The notes under the pieces were generated by a model. It did not search any database. It was not told the DNA's origin and saw only the letters and a program-made list of their open reading frames with translations. A program made the position numbers and the translations under genes. Positions 25,249 through 34,411 of a stretch of 64,000 bases of DNA are shown piece after piece. Within the stretch, counting starts at the first letter, position 1; the number at the start of each line of letters is the position of its first letter. This DNA is from Candidatus Melainabacteria bacterium (GTDB lineage Bacteria; Cyanobacteriota; Vampirovibrionia; Obscuribacterales; Obscuribacteraceae): the NCBI GenBank assembly GCA_003242885.1, contig QKMZ01000006.1:1054001-1118000 (forward strand), written 5' to 3'.

Positions 25249-26748
25249 TTAATTTTCGCTGAGTTTTCGATATCGCTTGCCCAGATTTGTCGCCTTTGCA
25301 AAGTGCTCTGAGTTTTTTGAAACTCTCAAGAGCGAGTCAGCAGCACCTTGATAGTTTTTTGCTTGGGCAAGTTTTACGCCTAAATTGAAGAGTAAATCGT
25401 CAACGTAAGTCTGCTCCTGGGGTTTTAACTTCTGCCGCTTTATTTTGTCCAGCATCTGGAGTGCTTCGACCGTTCTTCCCTGCGTAATCAACTCTTCAAC
25501 AGAGCTGAGCGCGGGCGGCGGCTGCTCGGGGAAAACCAGCTTGAGGGCTGAGAACATAAGGAAGGCCGAGACCAGAGTAAAGACAAAAACGTTGAAGCGG
25601 TGCCTTGAACCCGCAGAAAGAATGTCTTTCTTGCTGGTCGCTTGCTCAGCGTGAGCGGTGTCTTCCCGCATATCGGGAATGTTAAGTACTTCCTGCGGGG
25701 TGGTTATGGCGAATTGGCTATCTTTCAAAGCCATATGCACTGCTTTAGTCGAAGCATCGTCGAAAGGAATCCAACCAGATGCTCCGACCGCGCTCTTGTC
25801 CTTTTTCCTCTCGAATTTAGACAGAGCCATCTCTATATCATCGAGAAGCTCTTCAGCGTTAGCTTGGCGCTCGAACTTGGTCTTGCTCAGCGCTTTTTTG
25901 ACTGCTGCTTCCAGACCTGAAGGAAACGGCAAATCGACACGAATAGCATTCATACTCGGCGGCGGACGATTGACGTGCATGAACATCAAGCCCATGACGT
26001 CGTCCGCATAGAAGGGACGCTTGCCTGTTAGCATCTCAAAAATCGTCACACCCAGCGAATAGACGTCGCTGCGAATATCCAGCTCTTCGCCTCTGCATTG
26101 CTCAGGGCTCATGTATCCGGGCGAGCCGCAGACTTTGCCGTCCATTGTCAGAGACCCAGATTGCTCGTTGCGCTCGAACATCAGTTTTGCAACACCGAAG
26201 TCGAGCACTTTTACAATTTCGTTTTCGAGGACGATGTTTTCCGGCTTCAAGTCGCGGTGTATGACTTTGGCTCGGTGAGCCTCCGCTACGGCGCTGAGCA
26301 CCTGGCGCATTATAGGCAGAGCCTCATCCAGAGATATGTGTCCTTTATCGCGAATTCTGCGCGACAGAGATTCTCCTTTGAGAAATTCGGTGACGATATA
26401 AGGCTGTTCTTCGCCCAATAGACCGTAATGAAAGAGCTTGACGATATTGGGGTGGTTGAGACTGCTGATAGTCTTTGCTTCGCGCAAGAACCGGCGGCGT
26501 GAATTGGGATCGGATACACGGCTGCCATGCAGGAGCTTGATGGCCATTTGCCGTGAAGTTGTTTCATCCAGCGCGCGAAATACAGCGCCCATGGACCCTT
26601 GCCCAAGGAACGCTAAAATGCGATAGCGGTCATCGATGTACTTGCCGATAAAAGGGCTCTTTCCGGCATCAGCAAGGCGAACACTGTCGACAGGACAAAG
26701 GTCTTTGTCGTCCTCGAAAAGTTCGTTGCAGGTGTCGCAAAGCTTCAT
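25249..26748 (-). CDS. membrane Ser/Thr protein kinase with N-terminal Cys motif (first of three)
   Basis: 499 aa. N-terminal CxxC...CP motif (Cys4, Cys7, Cys18), half of a zinc ribbon. Hanks-type kinase domain about 42-312: GQGSMGAVF glycine loop, Lys71, HRDLKPEN (164-171), DFG (183-185), GSPGYMSPEQ activation segment. A variable linker and one membrane helix (about 384-406) follow, then an outside tail of about 90 residues with TPR-like helices (GRTVEALQMLDK, NYQGAADSLL). All catalytic residues are present. It is separated by 4 bases from the next kinase gene and 28 from the response regulator, so all four form one operon. Confidence 0.93.
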   Translation of the reverse strand: MKLCDTCNELFEDDKDLCPVDSVRLADAGKSPFIGKYIDDRYRILAFLGQGSMGAVFRALDETTSRQMAIKLLHGSRVSDPNSRRRFLREAKTISSLNHPNIVKLFHYGLLGEEQPYIVTEFLKGESLSRRIRDKGHISLDEALPIMRQVLSAVAEAHRAKVIHRDLKPENIVLENEIVKVLDFGVAKLMFERNEQSGSLTMDGKVCGSPGYMSPEQCRGEELDIRSDVYSLGVTIFEMLTGKRPFYADDVMGLMFMHVNRPPPSMNAIRVDLPFPSGLEAAVKKALSKTKFERQANAEELLDDIEMALSKFERKKDKSAVGASGWIPFDDASTKAVHMALKDSQFAITTPQEVLNIPDMREDTAHAEQATSKKDILSAGSRHRFNVFVFTLVSAFLMFSALKLVFPEQPPPALSSVEELITQGRTVEALQMLDKIKRQKLKPQEQTYVDDLLFNLGVKLAQAKNYQGAADSLLRVSKNSEHFAKATNLGKRYRKLSEN

Positions 26749-26752
26749 TCGT

Positions 26753-28654
26753 TCACCTGCCGCCCGTCGAATTCAGTTGCCGTTTGTAAGCTGACATCAA
26801 TCCGCTCGCTGTCTCCTGGTATTGCGAATTTGCAGGAATTTTTTTCAAGGTATTTATAGCTTGAGTATATTTGTTTTGGTTTGCAAACTTACGTGCAAGG
26901 TTCAAATAAGCCGTGTGCAGAGTAGAAGTTTGAGCCGGCGTCAAATGCCTTGTTACGCGCTGCTGGTTCTCCAGCTTGCTGATTGCTTGCTCTGTGTGCC
27001 CTCTCACTAACATTTCGTCCGCTGTATCGGGTGTGGCAATATCCCATAATTTTAAAATACCGATTCCGCCGACCACAATAATGACAATCAACGGAAGAAT
27101 TATTTTCAGCGCATTGGGCGCCCACTCCGATTCATTGTGATAATGCTCAGCCGCATCCTGAGCGAATGAGCCGGTGCTGCGAACGTCTCGGTTTCTCGAA
27201 TTCCCACTGCCGGAGTCGTCATAACGCTGAACCACTGTCTGTGGTGGCGCTCCGGATTCTCGATTTTTGTTGGCCGGTGCAATTAAATCTTGTGTATTTT
27301 GATCGTAAGACTGGGAGATGGCGGCAGCGTTAGCTGGCTGTATGGGCGGCATTTGTTGCGGCGGTTGTACATTGGAGAGCCTGGAAACAGCATCTCCTGA
27401 GGTACCAGGTGTCGCATCGAAGGATGTTTGCTGTGGAGCGTACGCGCTTAAGGAGTCATTGCTCAATTCAATCAAAGAAGCAGCAACAAAGTCTGCGCCG
27501 GTCGAATCCGCTTCGTTTGTATTTGGATTTGCCGCTTGCCTGTTTGAGTGTGAACCATTCGTTTTTGCTTTTGCCCCGATGAATACGTCTTGATTGTCGC
27601 TGCTGGCGCCGTGCGATCTTTCTCTTGCATTCGTGAAAAGCGGTGATGCCTCTTCTCTAACCGCATTGGGATTGACAATTGGCGCTGCCGGCAAATCGTT
27701 GCTGCATTGTTCCAAAACTGAATTCATTTTAGCTAGGAGCGCTTCAACACTTTGAGGGCGAGCCGCTGGATCTTTGGCCAGAGTCGAAGAGATCATCTCC
27801 TCGAGAGCAGAGGGAAACTGTAAATCAGGCTCTACATCGGAAAGTTTTGGCGGTTCGTTATTGACGTGCAAATACATCAAGCTGACCAGATCCTTTGCTG
27901 AGAACGGTCTCTTGCCTGTCAGCGCTTCAAAAAGTACGATACCGATCGAATAGATGTCACTGCGACCGTCGACGTCAGAACCCCTGCACTGCTCTGGGCT
28001 CATGTAGGCAGGGCTGCCGCAGATTATTCCATCCACAGTCAGCTGCACCGGGTCTAGAGTCGAATTATCTGCCATCTTTGCGATGCTGAAATCGACGAGC
28101 TTCACAAAATCTTTGGTCTCTTCCTTTTCGATTAAAACGATATTGGGAGGTTTGATGTCTCTGTGTACGATGCCTTTTCTATGAGCTTCCGAGAGTGCCT
28201 CCAGAACTTGTTTGACTATCGCAATTGCTCGTTTCGCTTCCAATCGGCCTTCTGTGGACAGCACTTTCGCCAGGGTAGTGCCGTTGAGAAGGTCCATCAC
28301 AAAATAAGGCTGACCATCCGAGGTCATACCGAAATCGTACAAAGTTAGCAGATTTGGGTGTTCCAGCCTGCTAATCGCCTTTGCTTCTCTGTGAAAACGC
28401 ACCAGCGATTCTGGGTCTGCGCCGAGATAACCGTGCAAGACTTTGAGGGCGACCTGCCGACCCAATAGCTCTTGCTTTGCCTTGTATACGCTGCCCACTG
28501 CACCTTTGGCAATCAAAGATTCGACCCGATAACGTTCGTCTATGAGCGCGCCAATGAGCGGATCGTTCGGCAACGGAACGAGAAACGAACCCTCATGCGG
28601 GCACAATTCGACCTCGTCGGTGAATTGTTTATGGCAGTTGAGGCAAAGCTTCAT
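26753..28654 (-). CDS. membrane Ser/Thr protein kinase with DFS in place of DFG (second of three)
   Basis: 633 aa, same architecture as its neighbour: Cys4/Cys7/Cys18, kinase domain about 42-310, a 200-residue Ser/Asn/Gln-rich linker, one membrane helix (about 513-536) and a TPR-like tail (YTQAINTLKKIPANSQY). Lys71 and HRD are intact, but the metal-binding motif reads DFS (188-190) instead of DFG, the catalytic loop reads HRDIKPPN instead of HRDLKPEN, and the glycine loop has Ala for the first Gly (IAKGAVGSV). It is likely still able to bind ATP; reduced or altered activity is possible. It is the first gene of the operon that ends with the histidine kinase. Confidence 0.92.
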   Translation of the reverse strand: MKLCLNCHKQFTDEVELCPHEGSFLVPLPNDPLIGALIDERYRVESLIAKGAVGSVYKAKQELLGRQVALKVLHGYLGADPESLVRFHREAKAISRLEHPNLLTLYDFGMTSDGQPYFVMDLLNGTTLAKVLSTEGRLEAKRAIAIVKQVLEALSEAHRKGIVHRDIKPPNIVLIEKEETKDFVKLVDFSIAKMADNSTLDPVQLTVDGIICGSPAYMSPEQCRGSDVDGRSDIYSIGIVLFEALTGKRPFSAKDLVSLMYLHVNNEPPKLSDVEPDLQFPSALEEMISSTLAKDPAARPQSVEALLAKMNSVLEQCSNDLPAAPIVNPNAVREEASPLFTNARERSHGASSDNQDVFIGAKAKTNGSHSNRQAANPNTNEADSTGADFVAASLIELSNDSLSAYAPQQTSFDATPGTSGDAVSRLSNVQPPQQMPPIQPANAAAISQSYDQNTQDLIAPANKNRESGAPPQTVVQRYDDSGSGNSRNRDVRSTGSFAQDAAEHYHNESEWAPNALKIILPLIVIIVVGGIGILKLWDIATPDTADEMLVRGHTEQAISKLENQQRVTRHLTPAQTSTLHTAYLNLARKFANQNKYTQAINTLKKIPANSQYQETASGLMSAYKRQLNSTGGR

Positions 28655-28813
28655 GGGACACGAACAAACAGGTCTTTATCTCTTTTTACCCACGCAGGTA
28701 TGTATTAGTACCGCACGCGGGTGCGTGAGGCTTTATCAGACAACAAAAGGCCTGCTCAAGCACAACAGCTTGTAGCTTGAAATGATTAGAGGTCAACCCT
28801 TTGCAGCGGCGAT

Positions 28814-31800
28814 CTACCTGCGCAGTTTGCGATATTTCTTGAGCAATTCTTTGACTTTGGCTTGATGCGGCGAGTCTGCCGGTATCTTCTTGAGCAGTTT
28901 TTTCGCTTCTGTATATCGCTTGGACTTCGCCAAAACTTCGGCTTGCTTGTAGCGAGCGTGATGGAGCAGATCTTCCTCTTCTTCGGTAAGCGGCGCTTTC
29001 TTCTCCATCTTCTCCAGAGCATCGATTGCTTTGGTGTACTTACCTTCGGTGAAACTCTTCTGCGCTGGGCTTATCGCTGCTTCGGCAGGGGCAGCCGGTT
29101 TGTCCATTGTCGGCTTGAGAATAAACCAGTATCCGGCGCCGCAAGCGATAATCAGAGCGAGTCCAAGGACGATCCAGCGAATATCCATGCCTTGATTATT
29201 GAAGGCGCTGCGCATTCGTGAGCGTGTTTGATTTGCTCGCTTACCAGGCGCATCCAGGTTGATTTCCAGGTCTCCGCCGCCGCGGTGCTGAGTCAGCTGA
29301 TGCAGTTGCAGATCAGATGGGCGCATCGAAGAAAGATCAGGCATTTTGGGAGGAGCCGGACGAGCAGCGTGTTTGCCGGTCGATTCCATGGCCATGCGCA
29401 GGCGCTCTTGCGTTTGCTCGGCGATATCAATTTGCGGAACATTATCCATGGAAGCTGGTGAAGGACCAGTACCGGCGCCGGGTTGGTTCATCTCACGATT
29501 AATAGCTTCTCCACGAGCTGCATTGGCAGCAGATGCCTTTTGCTTCAATTCAGATCCGCGATTAGCGGCTTCAAGGAAGCGGTTCATCAAGTCTGATGTC
29601 AGAGCGTCGTTCGCATCACCGCTAGCAGCAGCCAATCTGCTTGCAGCCGAGCTGAGATCGGGTTTTGCACCGGCTGGAATTGCTGATGCAGAGCCTGACT
29701 GCATTGGTGAAGCCCCTGAAATACCTGCACCGCCCATCGCTGCGGCGGCGCCCGAAGCGAAGCTTCCGCTCTTAGCCGAAGCGTCTTGTTCTTTACGCTT
29801 GGCGGCTTCCATCAGCCTGCTTACGGCAGAGGAAATCTTTTCGTCGCCCACAGGGCTCGCCGATGTCGAATCGCTGGATTCTGACCCACTGGATTCTGCC
29901 CCGGCGCTCGAAGCCGCGGCCAATCTGTCTTGAGCGCTTCCAGTTTTGAAGTCGGTGTCAGAGTTGAATCCTGTGGACTTATTGAAATCGGAATTAAAGC
30001 TGGCAGATGCTGCCGATTCGAATGATTGTGCCGGAAGGTCGGTGCGCGAGCGCTTCGGTGGATCTGGACGCTTGTCCGGAGGAGTTTGAGCGGGCATATT
30101 CGTGCGCGATTGAATGGCGCTGAAATAGCCAGAAGTCTTCGCTTTGGGTTTTTCTGGCGGGCTTGCCGAAGGAAGACCTGTTTTCGATTCGTTTGCCAAG
30201 GGCGATTCGGGCAGTTTGGCTGCCGGAATTCCGGTCACAGAGTCCTTCGGTTTTGCAGCCGGAATACCGGTCATCGAATCACTCGGCTTGGGTGGAGGCG
30301 GAGCCGATACTTCCTTGTCACTCGCAGGCTGCACCTGGGACACTTTGGCAGAAAGCAAGTTCCCAAGACCTGTGCTTTTCTTTTGCGATGACTCAAGAGG
30401 TGAAGTAGGCGGTGTGGGTGGTTCCATAGACTCGGAATCAGGCTCTGGTTTCTTTGCTTCTTCAGCAGGCGAAGCGGCTGGTAATTTTGTCTCTGAAAGC
30501 TTACCAGCAGAACCCAAAGATTGCATACCTGTCTTCGATTCGAGAGGGTTTTCGGAAGGTTTTTCCTGTGACTTTTCTGCGGCCTCTGCGTTATCGGCGT
30601 TCTTCTTCGCAAACAATGCACCTAGGCCGGTTTTAGACTCAGATGTGGGCGGTTTATCTTTGCCGGCGGCTGCTTGTAAGAGCCTTGCGGCCGCGCCCAT
30701 TCCAGCTGAGCTGTCGGCTTCCGGATTCTTTACAGGCGCCTCTGGTTTGAAATCCGAAGATTCTTGTTGTAAGAAACTGGCAGCCGCGCTGCCTATAAAG
30801 TCTGGCTCGGGAGCTTTAGACGATTCGGACGGTTCTTTATTCTCGAGTTCTTGGCTCGGCTGGAAAAGATCGTTAGGGCTCGTTGCAAGCTGGTCAGCCT
30901 CAGGCAGTGCTGCCGTTTCGCTTTGAGATTCTTTCTGCGATTGAGCTGCCTTATTTGCTGCCTGCGCCAGACGATCTGCCATCGACATAGGAGTTTTCGA
31001 CTCTGCCAGCTCATCTACACTGGGAGCCGAAGATAGAAAATCCGGCAATACTTCTTTTTCATCCGAGCCAAAATTAAATGGCTGCTCATCCGCAACATCT
31101 TTAGGTGCGCGCATCAAAAGCTCGCTTTCATCTAAAGCCGGCTCTATGAGCGTCGAATCGTGACGCTTCGGTCGCAGTGGATCTTGTGGCTTCCCTGCTA
31201 CAGGTTTTTCCTTAGCTGGCGCTTCTTTCGGTGGCAACGGCGGAGCGGGTGGAGCCGGTTTTGCAGGTGCGGCGGGCTCTTGCGGCTTTGTTTCTTCAGG
31301 CGCGATTTCGTCGGCAACGTCTTTGGGTGCACGAGTCAACAACTCATCTTCGTTGATAGCTGCTTCAATCAATGTCTGATCGTGACGTCTCGGTCTGAGT
31401 TGATCCCCCGGCTTTCCTGCTGGTTTTGTCTCGCTAGCGAGCGGTTTTTGTTCTTCTGGTTTGGAAACAGGCGCAGGTGGTGGCGCAGGTGGTGCTGGAG
31501 GCGTCGGCGCAATCGGTGTTGGTTTTGCAGCAGGCGCAGGGGTGGACTTCGCCACCGGAGCTTGTTGCGGCAGATCGGCAACATCTTTGGGCGCGCGCAT
31601 CAAAAGTTCGCTTTCATCAATTGCAGGTTCGATCAATGTTTGATCGGCGCGTTTCGGTCTGCCAAGATCTGATGCTTTTGGAGGCATTGGTTTTGTCTCT
31701 TGAACCGCGCGCTCTTTGAGCGTCTCATCCAGTGGTTTGGATGCTTGAGGCTGCGCCGGAGTAGCAGGTTTTGCTGGTACTGCAGGGGCAGGAGGAATGG

Positions 31801-34177
31801 GGGCCGGCGGAGGTGGTGGCGCTGGTTCGTCTGCAATATCCCTCGGCGCTCGGGTCAGCAACTCATCTTCCGTGATGACTGGTTCAATAAGAGTCTGATC
31901 AGCACGTTTTCGCTCTGGTGGAGCTGAAGGCTTGGCGGATAGTGGCGCTGCTGATGCCGCGGCTTTTGGTGGCTCTTGTTTGCCTGCAGCTTCTTCTTCA
32001 TCGTCGCCGAAGTCAAGTTCAATTGCAGATTTGAACCGAGATATTGCCTCGTTGACTTCTTGTTTTTTTCCTTCTGCAGCTGGTGGCACTGGTGGTGCAC
32101 CTGTAGGGACCGGACCAGCCGGGGATGGTGGCATATTTGGTGCGCCAGGCGCTTGTGTCGGAATCGAACCCTGAGCAGGAACACCCATCGGTTGTGTTCT
32201 TTGGGCCTGCGGTGCTGTGCCGATTTTTTGACCTTGCTGAATTTGTTGCCCTTGTGGAGCGCCCGGAGCACCCGGCGGTCTAGGGGCTGCGCCTTGCGGC
32301 TGGCCTGCGCCGATGCGTTGTGGCTGTCCTGCGCCTGGGGCGCCTGAGACTGGGCGTGCCGGGGCTACTGGCTGTTGGCCGGATGGTGGTGTCATCTGTG
32401 GTGCAGAACCAGAACTTTGAGCGTTCGGTGCTTGCGGAATACCACCCTGCTGATTTGGCACCGCTGTCGGCTGCCCTGGCTGTTGAACAGGATTTTGACC
32501 TGACTTTTGAACTGCAGGAACTGCGGGACCACCTTTGCTGGGCGGTTGCACAAGGGGTCTGCGTGGTTGGAGCGCCGGATTAGGCAGCGGTGGTGTTGCC
32601 TGTGGTGTTGCTTGTGGTGTTGCTTGTGGTGCGGCGGCGGCCGGTTTCGGTGTTGGTGGAGGAGGTGGCGGTGGTGGCGGACTTGGTGTTGCTGCTTGCG
32701 TTTGCTGCGAGGAAGCATAATTGGTGACGGATGAACGAGCTGGTGCCGGCGCTTCCAGCATCGGAGAGATTGTCGGCGTTATACCAAGACCGGGCAGAGG
32801 AGAGTATCCCGGGGGAGGAGGGGGCGGAGGTTGTCCTGCCTTGAAAATCGGTGCAGTCGGATCTTCTCCCCATCCGCTTTCGAATGAAGACTCGCCGTTT
32901 GAATGAACATCTTGCCCTTGGCCCTTCTTGAGCCATTTTTCAGGGTCTAGTGGGGCAGGCGCTGATGGAGCTTCGTCACGTTGCGGTTCCAGAGCCCAAA
33001 GATCGTCTCCAATTTCACCAGCCAGCGCCCGCGCTGCTTCATTGGTATATGTCATGACCGGCAGTGGTGGAGGAGGTGGTGGTTGAGGTAGATCATCTCC
33101 CCAAGGAATCACTTGACCGCCGGACCCGCCGGTAGTGAGCCGCTCCTCGGGCTGAAATTCAAAAGCATCGACCTTGACACTGTCCGTCTTTTTGGTCGGA
33201 CGTGGCGAAGGAGGAGGACTCTTGATGCCTTTGCAAGCATCCTTGAGAGCTCTCCAGAATTCATTGATATCGGAATATCTAGCGTCGGGTTTTTTCGCTA
33301 ATGCCTTTGCAATGACACTTTCCAGTTCATCAGGAAACTTCAGGTCGCTGCGAACAGCGCTTAATTTTATCGGCGGTTCTGTGACGTGTGCGAGCATGAG
33401 TGCTCGGTGTTCTTCATGCTGGAATGGTCTCTCGCCGGTTAGCATCTCGAAAACCATGACAGCCATAGAATATATGTCACTGCGAGCATCGAGCGGCATG
33501 CCCTGGCACTGCTCCGGACTCATGTATGCAGGACTTCCCGCTACCGTTTTCGGACGCCCTACTTGAGCTGACTTGGCTTCAGGTACATCGGCAATTCCGA
33601 AGTCTAGAACTTTTACGTAGTCATTAACATAGTCGTCACCATCGCCCATTTCTTCCAGAACAATGTTTTCCGGCTTGATGTCACGGTGAACAATGTCCTG
33701 CGAGTGAGCTTCTGAAAGGGCATCGCAAACTTGCTCTACGATTGGAAGTGCACGAGAAGGGTGTAGGAATTTGCGCTCTTTTATCAGGTCGGCAAGAGTT
33801 CCGCCTTCCAGGTAATCCATAACCAGATAGGGCTGTTGGTCATCAGTGATGCCGTGCTCCCAGAGGGTGATAATGTGCGGATGGCGCAATTTGCTGGCCG
33901 CGGCAAACTCCCTCAATACTCTGTCCAACGAACCAGAGTCGGCTCCCAGGAAGCTGTGCAAAACTTTTACAGCTACTTCTCTTCCCATCATCAGACGGGT
34001 CGCTTTGTACACGATGCCGCTCGAGCCTTTGCCGATAACGGAATCGACGACATAACGGTCGTTGATCAAAGCGCCGATAAGTGGGTCTTTACCGACCGAC
34101 TCGAGAACGGAATTGTCCCTTGGACAAGCCGCCATTCCGTCGGCAAAGTACTGATTGCATCTGAGACAAAGCTTCAT
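28814..34177 (-). CDS. giant membrane Ser/Thr protein kinase with repeat-bearing linker (third of three)
   Basis: 1787 aa. Cys4/Cys7/Cys18 motif, intact kinase domain (about 42-310; GKGSSGIVY, Lys71, HRDIKPEN 164-171, DFG 192-194, GSPAYMSPEQ), then about 1350 residues of Pro/Ala/Gln/Lys-rich linker, one membrane helix (about 1667-1687) and a 100-residue TPR-like tail (GKYTKAIDALEKM, RYTEAKKLLKKIPAD) close to those of the two other kinases. The linker holds four copies of a DQTLIE...ELLxRAPKDVAD unit (about residues 755-1035) and later many S/K-x-T-G-(L/M/I) motifs (about 1170-1345). On the kinase side of the membrane the linker is cytoplasmic and could be an array of phosphorylation sites. 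It is 159 bases from the kinase operon behind it. Confidence 0.92.
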   Translation of the reverse strand: MKLCLRCNQYFADGMAACPRDNSVLESVGKDPLIGALINDRYVVDSVIGKGSSGIVYKATRLMMGREVAVKVLHSFLGADSGSLDRVLREFAAASKLRHPHIITLWEHGITDDQQPYLVMDYLEGGTLADLIKERKFLHPSRALPIVEQVCDALSEAHSQDIVHRDIKPENIVLEEMGDGDDYVNDYVKVLDFGIADVPEAKSAQVGRPKTVAGSPAYMSPEQCQGMPLDARSDIYSMAVMVFEMLTGERPFQHEEHRALMLAHVTEPPIKLSAVRSDLKFPDELESVIAKALAKKPDARYSDINEFWRALKDACKGIKSPPPSPRPTKKTDSVKVDAFEFQPEERLTTGGSGGQVIPWGDDLPQPPPPPPLPVMTYTNEAARALAGEIGDDLWALEPQRDEAPSAPAPLDPEKWLKKGQGQDVHSNGESSFESGWGEDPTAPIFKAGQPPPPPPPGYSPLPGLGITPTISPMLEAPAPARSSVTNYASSQQTQAATPSPPPPPPPPPTPKPAAAAPQATPQATPQATPPLPNPALQPRRPLVQPPSKGGPAVPAVQKSGQNPVQQPGQPTAVPNQQGGIPQAPNAQSSGSAPQMTPPSGQQPVAPARPVSGAPGAGQPQRIGAGQPQGAAPRPPGAPGAPQGQQIQQGQKIGTAPQAQRTQPMGVPAQGSIPTQAPGAPNMPPSPAGPVPTGAPPVPPAAEGKKQEVNEAISRFKSAIELDFGDDEEEAAGKQEPPKAAASAAPLSAKPSAPPERKRADQTLIEPVITEDELLTRAPRDIADEPAPPPPPAPIPPAPAVPAKPATPAQPQASKPLDETLKERAVQETKPMPPKASDLGRPKRADQTLIEPAIDESELLMRAPKDVADLPQQAPVAKSTPAPAAKPTPIAPTPPAPPAPPPAPVSKPEEQKPLASETKPAGKPGDQLRPRRHDQTLIEAAINEDELLTRAPKDVADEIAPEETKPQEPAAPAKPAPPAPPLPPKEAPAKEKPVAGKPQDPLRPKRHDSTLIEPALDESELLMRAPKDVADEQPFNFGSDEKEVLPDFLSSAPSVDELAESKTPMSMADRLAQAANKAAQSQKESQSETAALPEADQLATSPNDLFQPSQELENKEPSESSKAPEPDFIGSAAASFLQQESSDFKPEAPVKNPEADSSAGMGAAARLLQAAAGKDKPPTSESKTGLGALFAKKNADNAEAAEKSQEKPSENPLESKTGMQSLGSAGKLSETKLPAASPAEEAKKPEPDSESMEPPTPPTSPLESSQKKSTGLGNLLSAKVSQVQPASDKEVSAPPPPKPSDSMTGIPAAKPKDSVTGIPAAKLPESPLANESKTGLPSASPPEKPKAKTSGYFSAIQSRTNMPAQTPPDKRPDPPKRSRTDLPAQSFESAASASFNSDFNKSTGFNSDTDFKTGSAQDRLAAASSAGAESSGSESSDSTSASPVGDEKISSAVSRLMEAAKRKEQDASAKSGSFASGAAAAMGGAGISGASPMQSGSASAIPAGAKPDLSSAASRLAAASGDANDALTSDLMNRFLEAANRGSELKQKASAANAARGEAINREMNQPGAGTGPSPASMDNVPQIDIAEQTQERLRMAMESTGKHAARPAPPKMPDLSSMRPSDLQLHQLTQHRGGGDLEINLDAPGKRANQTRSRMRSAFNNQGMDIRWIVLGLALIIACGAGYWFILKPTMDKPAAPAEAAISPAQKSFTEGKYTKAIDALEKMEKKAPLTEEEEDLLHHARYKQAEVLAKSKRYTEAKKLLKKIPADSPHQAKVKELLKKYRKLRR
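31090..31920 (-). repeat. four coding repeats DQTLIE/ELLxRAPKDVAD in the giant kinase
   Basis: Units of about 30 residues start near 31910, 31655, 31390 and 31165 (minus strand), spaced by 255, 264 and 223 bases. Each reads (K/R)R(A/H)D(Q/S)TLIE, then ELL(T/M)RAP(K/R)D(V/I)AD, separated by Pro/Ala/Lys-rich spacers. The Thr in TLIE is kept in all four, as expected of a phospho-acceptor or a peptide ligand. Confidence 0.85.
32592..32627 (-). repeat. 12-base tandem repeat in the giant kinase gene
   Basis: Three head-to-tail copies of GGTGTTGC(C/T)TGT (plus strand, 32592-32603, 32604-32615, 32616-32627) encode a run of ATPQ units in the Pro-rich linker. In-frame copy-number change is likely here. 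Confidence 0.8.
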
Positions 34178-34411
34178 GTGTTGCGGTTTTAGGCTTCCTG
34201 TAGTTTCAGCTACTTAGTGATAAATGCTTGCCCCGGGTGTGATTCTGCTCCGGCTCACGCCATATTGATTAACGCCAGCAACAGGTGAAGGAACCGTGCC
34301 CCCACATTTAAGATACCCTGTTAATAAATCAATATTCGTCATAAGACAAAAAACAAAGGTTTTTCACAGGTTAAATTCGCTGTTCCGCCACTTGACCGCC
34401 TCTTAGGTTCT

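Noticed and set aside
29346..30926. Long plus-strand frames antisense to the giant kinase linker
   Set aside because: Low-complexity Ala/Pro/Ser coding sequence gives open frames on the opposite strand; no ribosome sites or domains.
34262..34335. Inverted repeat ATATTGAT / ATCAATAT upstream of the giant kinase gene
   Set aside because: Arms of eight AT-rich bases separated by 58 bases are not rare enough to claim a site.
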